From NCBI RefSeq assembly GCF_028561565.1, contig NZ_JAQQTE010000019.1:206586-270585 (forward strand): a stretch of DNA of 64,000 nucleotides. The letters are read 5' to 3'. A program made the position numbers and the translations under genes. The notes beneath the pieces were generated by a model, which saw only the letters and a list, made by a program, of their open reading frames with translations, made no database searches and was not told the origin of the DNA. Position 1 is the first letter of the stretch. The number at the start of each line of letters is the position of its first letter. Shown here one piece after another: positions 62,231-64,000 of the stretch. The DNA is from Gilvibacter sediminis (GTDB taxonomy: Bacteria > Bacteroidota > Bacteroidia > Flavobacteriales > Flavobacteriaceae).

Positions 62231-62362
62231 GGGTTACTCTAAGTGTCTTAATACAATGGATGACGATTTGGCGATATCATTATTTCACTATCTACAAGTT
62301 CAATTTTAGTAAAAATAACAATCAACTCTGGCCTCGAAATTAAAATAGCCCCTATTTACACT

Positions 62363-62393
62363 AAAAAAGGCACCCTAAGGTGCCTTCTTTTTT
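62363..62393 (-). terminator. Terminator after the outer-membrane barrel gene
   Basis: Stem AAGGCACC/GGTGCCTT with loop CTAA (TTAG on the minus strand), and T-rich sequence on that side, 17 bases beyond the stop codon of the gene ending at 62410. Confidence 0.85.
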
Positions 62394-62409
62394 ACAAATG
62401 AGAACGGGT

Positions 62410-63462
62410 TTAGTCCACGTCGAATCGTAAACCGACAGAAATATTGCGCTGTTCCACCGGATTGTCTTTAAAGATTGGGTTAAGATCGTACTTAACGTAA
62501 AGGGCCATTCCAGTCCATCCAATGTAGCCACTCAAACCGTAGGCAAAGTTGTTGGTGTTGAAATTACCGGTTTGTTTTTGCTCTACCTCATTGCCGTCTG
62601 GGCCATCAAAACGCAGTTTCTGTACCGTGCGCAAACGGAATCCGGCATAACCACCCAAACCAACTTTGAGCTTGTTACGGGTTGAATATCTGAAGTAATC
62701 CTCCTTTTCTATCTTTCTTGATGGCCCAAACTCAAAGTGCATTGGGAACACCAAATAGTCATTTCTCAGCTTTGATTTATCCAAGCTCGCACCAAATTCG
62801 CGGACCACTGTCTCAGAACCGGTATCTTCAAAGAAACGGTCATCCGTCAGCTTAAGTCCATTGAACTGAAAAGAGAATCCATACTTGAAACGCAGCCAGT
62901 TCGAGTTTTTAAACACACGAGTTTTCCATGCCCATCCCAATTCAAAAAAGCGACTTCCTGCAATTTTAAAATCAGTATCTCCAAAGGACTCCCCTTCTGT
63001 GATGGCGTTGTTGAGTCCAAAGGCTAATACCAAGTCACTTGTGGTTCTGCGGTCGTACTTGCGTTCTTTTGTATTGTAGTCAAAATCAAGAACCTTCCCT
63101 TTAGAAAAAACAACCAATTCAAAATTATCTGTGGAAGTTGTATTCAACGAACCGTTGCGTTCTAAAAGATCGATCTGATTTTGAATGATCACTACACGAT
63201 TCTCAATGTTCAAGGCGCGCTTTTCTGCTGCTTCTTGTTTGAGCTGCGTCGCTTCATCCTCAGTGATCTCTCCTTTATCTAAGCGATCGTTGATTGCGAT
63301 TACCTCATCTTTTAGGGCTTCTTTTTCTTCGGTTTGGACCGCCTCTATCTTTCCTTGTAGATAGTCGATCTGTGCCTGTGCATCGCTATTATCCTGTGCT
63401 GAAAGTGAAACAGTAGCGAGCAACCAAATAACAACAGCGGTACTGTAAGTAATGATTCTCAT
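62410..63462 (-). CDS. Outer-membrane beta-barrel protein with N-terminal coiled coil
   Basis: A 350-residue exported protein. Signal peptide MRIITYSTAVVIWLLATVSLSAQ; a coiled-coil stretch (about residues 25-105, IDYLQGKIEAVQTEEKEAL ... EATQLKQEAAEKRALNIENRVVIIQNQIDLLE); then a barrel of about 240 residues with a terminal strand ending RNISVGLRFDVD. It lies 85 bases downstream of a probable anti-sigma gene. This split arrangement may correspond to the fused protein at 23658. The ATG at 63462 precedes the signal peptide. Confidence 0.78.
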   Translation of the reverse strand: MRIITYSTAVVIWLLATVSLSAQDNSDAQAQIDYLQGKIEAVQTEEKEALKDEVIAINDRLDKGEITEDEATQLKQEAAEKRALNIENRVVIIQNQIDLLERNGSLNTTSTDNFELVVFSKGKVLDFDYNTKERKYDRRTTSDLVLAFGLNNAITEGESFGDTDFKIAGSRFFELGWAWKTRVFKNSNWLRFKYGFSFQFNGLKLTDDRFFEDTGSETVVREFGASLDKSKLRNDYLVFPMHFEFGPSRKIEKEDYFRYSTRNKLKVGLGGYAGFRLRTVQKLRFDGPDGNEVEQKQTGNFNTNNFAYGLSGYIGWTGMALYVKYDLNPIFKDNPVEQRNISVGLRFDVD

Positions 63463-63547
63463 AACGTTTTTGATTTTAAGTCGAAGCAAACCCCACCCCT
63501 ACCACCGCAGGGGTAGTGCTATGCTTCCAGATTGATGAATGAATGAA

Positions 63548-64000
63548 TTAATTATTGCGAGTGGCCATGGCCGTTCGAATCTTGTTGTAACCGTCACCCA
63601 GGGCGTCAAAGACCTTATCTCTAAAGGATCGTTCTAAATCGTACTCCACGTCCATAAGTAGTGCATTGGCGTCTACTTTGAGGGTCTCCATATTGATCAT
63701 GGATTTGGTTTTGAGTTCCCTTTGCGCTTGCAGTAAAAGATCCGCGATCTCTTCCTCAGAAACTTCAGCATTAGCCGCTTCCAAGTCCTTGATCTTTCCA
63801 ACGACCTCCTCAACTTTAGCAGCTACCGCATCCTGATCTTGTGTCTTCACATCTGCAGTATTCACCGCAACTGCTGTATCTTCAATTTCTCTTGGATCAA
63901 CAAGGATCACTTCGGATTCCTTCGGAGCTTGTTCTGCCGGAGTCTGAGCAATTGAAGTCTTCTTCTGCTCAACTACTTCTTCCACTTGGATATCCTTTTC
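63548..64000 (-). CDS. Probable anti-sigma-like protein, C-terminal part only
   Basis: At least 150 residues, open to the right edge of the window, so the N-terminus is missing. The visible part is acidic and low in complexity, then ends with a conserved-looking helical tail (MINMETLKVDANALLMDVEYDLERSFRDKVFDALGDGYNKIRTAMATRNN). As I recall, similar tails occur in proteins encoded directly behind ECF sigma genes in Flavobacteriia, but the sigma gene itself would lie outside this window. The GTG at 63985 is not the likely start because the frame continues upstream. Confidence 0.6.
   Translation of the reverse strand, partial: EKDIQVEEVVEQKKTSIAQTPAEQAPKESEVILVDPREIEDTAVAVNTADVKTQDQDAVAAKVEEVVGKIKDLEAANAEVSEEEIADLLLQAQRELKTKSMINMETLKVDANALLMDVEYDLERSFRDKVFDALGDGYNKIRTAMATRNN

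Overview
The window looks like chromosomal DNA of a Flavobacteriaceae (Bacteroidota) bacterium, probably marine. Supporting signs are TAnnTTTG-type -7 promoter boxes, gliding and type IX secretion genes (porT, gldB, gldC, a cargo protein with a C-terminal sorting domain), TamL, a short primary sigma factor lacking region 1.1, and CSSDD-type lipoproteins. GC content is moderate and coding density is high except in a few repeat-rich islands. I see no rRNA, CRISPR array, complete insertion sequence or prophage.

Layout. 1-4.7 kb: an SDR fragment, two transcription regulators (AraC/GyrI-like and Crp/Fnr) and small membrane, secreted or hydrolase genes. 4.8-7.8 kb: a trkA-trkH potassium uptake operon. 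7.9-14.8 kb: ubiE-porT, an RNA methyltransferase, tamL, fbaA-accD. 14.8-17.9 kb: a repeat island with several families of dispersed hairpin elements around two small membrane proteins and a secreted metallopeptidase. 17.9-22 kb: a lipoprotein, then rpsO and pnp; two related long palindromes sit on either side of rpsO. 22-33 kb: two ECF sigma/anti-sigma modules, a large type IX cargo protein, an HTH regulator and rpoD. 33-38.8 kb: BLUF photoreceptor, rpe, MtfA-like peptidase, Bax-inhibitor-like protein, HMA protein, tRNA-Arg(UCG), yqeY. 38.9-54.3 kb: a complete dcw cluster read leftwards (mraZ-rsmH-ftsL-ftsI-murE-mraY-murD-ftsW-murG-murC-ftsQ-ftsA-ftsZ), with four in-phase GTGGTAAA boxes upstream of mraZ. 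54.5-64 kb: hydrolase-engB, gldB-gldC, nadE, a NarL-type regulator, dnaG, an AT-rich orphan gene, and the end of a third sigma-linked module.

Most notable points. (1) A 592-residue protein encoded right behind an ECF sigma gene has an inner-membrane anti-sigma-like N-terminus, a long Ser/Thr/Asn-rich linker and an outer-membrane barrel-like C-terminus, so it could span both membranes. A second sigma module has a barrel-less version and a third seems split into two genes. (2) Several dispersed hairpin families keep loops and flanks but change stem sequence with compensating changes; two 160-190 bp palindromes flanking rpsO share a 17-base apex at 16 of 17 positions. (3) A probable MraZ operator precedes the dcw cluster. 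(4) AccD and DnaG have both lost the zinc ligands of their N-terminal ribbons, and a NarL-type regulator carries Glu in place of the phospho-accepting Asp.

All calls come from reading the sequence and remembered family features; no database search was run.
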